30,440 nucleotides of DNA from JBFXIE01 sp050176255 (GTDB taxonomy: Bacteria; Pseudomonadota; Gammaproteobacteria; Burkholderiales; Burkholderiaceae_C): NCBI RefSeq assembly GCF_050176255.1, contig NZ_JBFXIE010000039.1. The stretch is one strand, 5' to 3'. This document shows, in pieces, positions 28,740-30,440 of this stretch; the stretch's first letter is position 1, and each line of letters opens with the position of its first letter. Position numbers and translations under genes: made by a program. The notes beneath the pieces are model-generated. The model had not been told where the DNA came from and ran no database searches. It was given only the letters and a program-made list of their open reading frames with translations.

Positions 28740-28839
28740 GTCTGTCCTTCTTTGGTAACGGCGCCACCCCGCGCAAGGCGGGGCCAGGCTGGCTCCCTGG
28801 TGGCGGGGCCCAGGTACGCCTGCACGCGGGGGAGCGACG

Positions 28840-29748
28840 TCATGGGGCCGCCCCGGGTGTCAGCACGCGCGCCAGGAAAGCGTCCAGCTCCTGCAGCGCC
28901 GCCGCGCGCGCCTGGGGGTTGCCGCCCCAGTGCACGCCGCGCGGATCGACGCCGTTGGGCACTTCGGCGCGCACGCGCACCGGCTCCGTGCCGTCAAAGC
29001 CATGCACGCTGCCCGGATACACCCGCAGCGTGACGTCGTGCCCGCGCGCCTGCAGCCGCCCCGCCAGCGCCATGCACGGCGCGGGGGGCGTCCAGTCGTC
29101 GTCAGCGCCCAGCTGCATCAGGATGGGCACGGGCGCCAGCACGACCTGCCGCTTCTCGGGCGCCGCGCAACCGGGATAGAACACCGCGACGCCGGCCAGC
29201 GGCGGCACCGGGCCGCGCGCCGCATCCAGCACCGCCAGCGCCGTGCTGGCGCCGTTCGACCAGCCCAGCAGCGCAAGGCGCGAGGCGTCCACCTGCGGCT
29301 GGCCGCGCAGCCACTCCAGCGCCCTCAACACGTCGCCGCGCCGTTCGGCCAAGGTCACGTCGCGCTGGCCATAGCGCTGCGCGCAGATGCTGCGCACGCC
29401 CCGCGAGCCGAAACTGTCGAGAAGCAGCACGCTGTAGCCCTCCGCATGCAGGCGTGCGCTGTAATCCTGAAAGCGTCGGCTGAGCCCGCCCTGGGCGTTG
29501 AACATGCCCCCACAGCCGTGCAGCGCCACCACTGCCGGATGCGCGCCCGCGCCAGCGGCAGGCCGCCAAAGCGCCCGCAGCGGCGGCCCGCCGGCAGCAG
29601 GCAGGGTGACGCGCGAGCCCGCTTCGTCGCCCGCCGCCTGCGCCGGCCCGGCGAGCGCCCAGACTGCCAGCACCGCGAGCACCAGCGCGTGCGCATACCG
29701 CGCCGGGCACCGCTGGCGCGCCAAGGCTGAAAGCAGATGGATGCGCAT
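28840..29748 (-). CDS. Exported alpha/beta hydrolase, dienelactone hydrolase-like
   Basis: A 302-residue protein with an N-terminal export signal: basic residues, then ALVLAVLAVWALAGPAQAA (about 21-39), cut near residue 39. The alpha/beta hydrolase triad is visible: nucleophile S164 in GWSNGAS, an acid at D216 or D217 in LGADDDW, and H249 in YPGSVHGF. The oxyanion region VALHGCGGMFN (about 74-84) is typical of the dienelactone-hydrolase family, although the true DLH nucleophile is Cys; here it is Ser, so a carboxylesterase-type reaction is more likely. The start at 29748 lies 5 bases after the liuB stop. A periplasmic hydrolase is an unusual passenger in a leucine-degradation operon. Substrate unknown. 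Confidence 0.85.
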   Translation of the reverse strand: MRIHLLSALARQRCPARYAHALVLAVLAVWALAGPAQAAGDEAGSRVTLPAAGGPPLRALWRPAAGAGAHPAVVALHGCGGMFNAQGGLSRRFQDYSARLHAEGYSVLLLDSFGSRGVRSICAQRYGQRDVTLAERRGDVLRALEWLRGQPQVDASRLALLGWSNGASTALAVLDAARGPVPPLAGVAVFYPGCAAPEKRQVVLAPVPILMQLGADDDWTPPAPCMALAGRLQARGHDVTLRVYPGSVHGFDGTEPVRVRAEVPNGVDPRGVHWGGNPQARAAALQELDAFLARVLTPGAAP

Positions 29749-29753
29749 GGCGT

Positions 29754-30440
29754 TCACATCCGGAACACGCCGAACTTCATGTCCGGCACCGGCGCGTGGC
29801 GCGACGCGGCCAGAGCCAGCGCCAGCACGCGGCGCGTGTCGGCGGGGTCGATGATGCCGTCGTCCCACAGGCGGGCCGTGGCGTAGTAGGGGTGGCCCTG
29901 GAGTTCGTACTGCTGGCGTATGGGCGCCTTGAAGTCCTCCTCGTCCTGCGCGCTCCACTGGCCGCCCTTGGCCTCGATGCCGTCGCGCTTGACGGTGGCC
30001 AGCACGCTGGCGGCCTGCTCGCCGCCCATCACGCTGATGCGCGCGTTGGGCCACATCCACAAAAAGCGCGGGCCGAAGGCGCGGCCGCACATGCCGTAAT
30101 TGCCCGCGCCAAAGCTGCCGCCGATGATGACGGTGAACTTGGGCACGTTGGCCGTGGCCACGGCCGTGACCATCTTGGCGCCGTGGCGGGCAATGCCCTC
30201 GTTTTCGTACTTGCGGCCCACCATGAAGCCAGTGATGTTCTGCAAAAACACCAGCGGTATCTTGCGCTGGCAGCACAGCTCGATGAAGTGCGCGCCCTTT
30301 TGCGCCGATTCGCTGAACAAAATGCCGTTGTTGGCCACGATGCCCACGGCCATGCCCTCGATGCGCGCAAAGCCGCACACCAGGGTGTTGCCAAAGCGCG
30401 CCTTGAACTCGTCAAACACGCTGCCATCGACGATGCGGGC
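29754..30440 (-). CDS. liuB: Methylcrotonyl-CoA carboxylase beta subunit (carboxyltransferase), C-terminal part
   Basis: The last 228 residues of the carboxyltransferase subunit; the gene continues past the right edge. It opens in frame with ARIVDGSVFDEFKARFG, a standard LiuB/MccB stretch. The central blocks are VGIVANNGILFSESAQKGAHFIEL, PLVFLQNITGFMVGRKYENEGI and GGSFGAGNYGMCGRAFGPRFLW. It ends in DMKFGVFRM. With LiuD it carboxylates 3-methylcrotonyl-CoA to 3-methylglutaconyl-CoA. The GYENEGIARHGAK-like segment and the GNYGMCGRAF motif distinguish it from propionyl-CoA carboxylase beta. The exported hydrolase gene starts 5 bases after its stop. Confidence 0.94.
   Translation of the reverse strand, partial: ARIVDGSVFDEFKARFGNTLVCGFARIEGMAVGIVANNGILFSESAQKGAHFIELCCQRKIPLVFLQNITGFMVGRKYENEGIARHGAKMVTAVATANVPKFTVIIGGSFGAGNYGMCGRAFGPRFLWMWPNARISVMGGEQAASVLATVKRDGIEAKGGQWSAQDEEDFKAPIRQQYELQGHPYYATARLWDDGIIDPADTRRVLALALAASRHAPVPDMKFGVFRM

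Noticed and set aside
29749..30378. In-frame upstream extension of the exported hydrolase
   Set aside because: It overlaps the liuB coding sequence in another frame and would bury the signal peptide.

Overview
The window is about 30.4 kb of high-GC DNA from a betaproteobacterium, most likely a member of the Comamonadaceae (Acidovorax/Alicycliphilus/Comamonas type). This rests on the gene content (a double-length UvrA, a Burkholderiales-type trimeric porin, a leucine/isovalerate catabolic cluster, a DUF485-ActP acetate permease). It also rests on copies of a short dispersed element, with core ATAGCT..CTxGCGC..AAGCGCT, that I associate with this family. The species cannot be fixed from the sequence. 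Almost everything is on the minus strand; only the cut-off LysR gene at the left edge and the yjcH-actP pair are on the plus strand. I see no rRNA, tRNA, CRISPR array, transposase or phage gene.

Left part (1-10.8 kb): the end of a LysR regulator faces htpX (membrane zinc protease), with an intrinsic terminator between them. Next come pyrC (dihydroorotase), a NYN-LOTUS putative ribonuclease and a DUF3025 protein, in what looks like one operon; then a small cysteine-cluster protein and a 1960-residue UvrA made of two complete UvrA units in tandem. The UvrA frame has absorbed three repeat-like stretches. A 54-residue membrane peptide gene with its own terminator lies upstream of uvrA.

Middle (10.8-23.9 kb): a porin with a textbook terminator and a 564-residue metabolite:H+ symporter, then a divergent intergenic region leading into yjcH-actP (acetate uptake). 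Next is a self-contained block of marR, an M20D amidohydrolase and a 14-helix DHA2 transporter. A predicted promoter in front of the transporter is overlaid by three copies of a TTGCA(A/T)G..TCAA motif, which I propose as the MarR operator. Beyond the block is a CRP-like/CBS/DUF294 nucleotidyltransferase overlapped by a DEDD exonuclease. That pair usually sits beside acetate permeases, so the MarR block may have been inserted into an older acetate-permease/signalling module. A DsbA-fold isomerase (HCCA-isomerase-like) and a DUF1289 protein follow.

Right part (24-30.4 kb): a leucine/isovalerate catabolic (liu/mcc) cluster read leftward. It runs liuB (methylcrotonyl-CoA carboxylase carboxyltransferase, cut by the window edge), an exported alpha/beta hydrolase, liuC (methylglutaconyl-CoA hydratase), a DUF4126 membrane protein, liuD (biotin-carrying subunit) and liuE (HMG-CoA lyase). 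Together these enzymes take 3-methylcrotonyl-CoA to acetoacetate and acetyl-CoA.

Most promising for a second look: the 55-bp dispersed element, whose copies lie in frame inside genes; the triple operator in front of the transporter-amidohydrolase unit; and the tandem UvrA with repeat-derived linkers.
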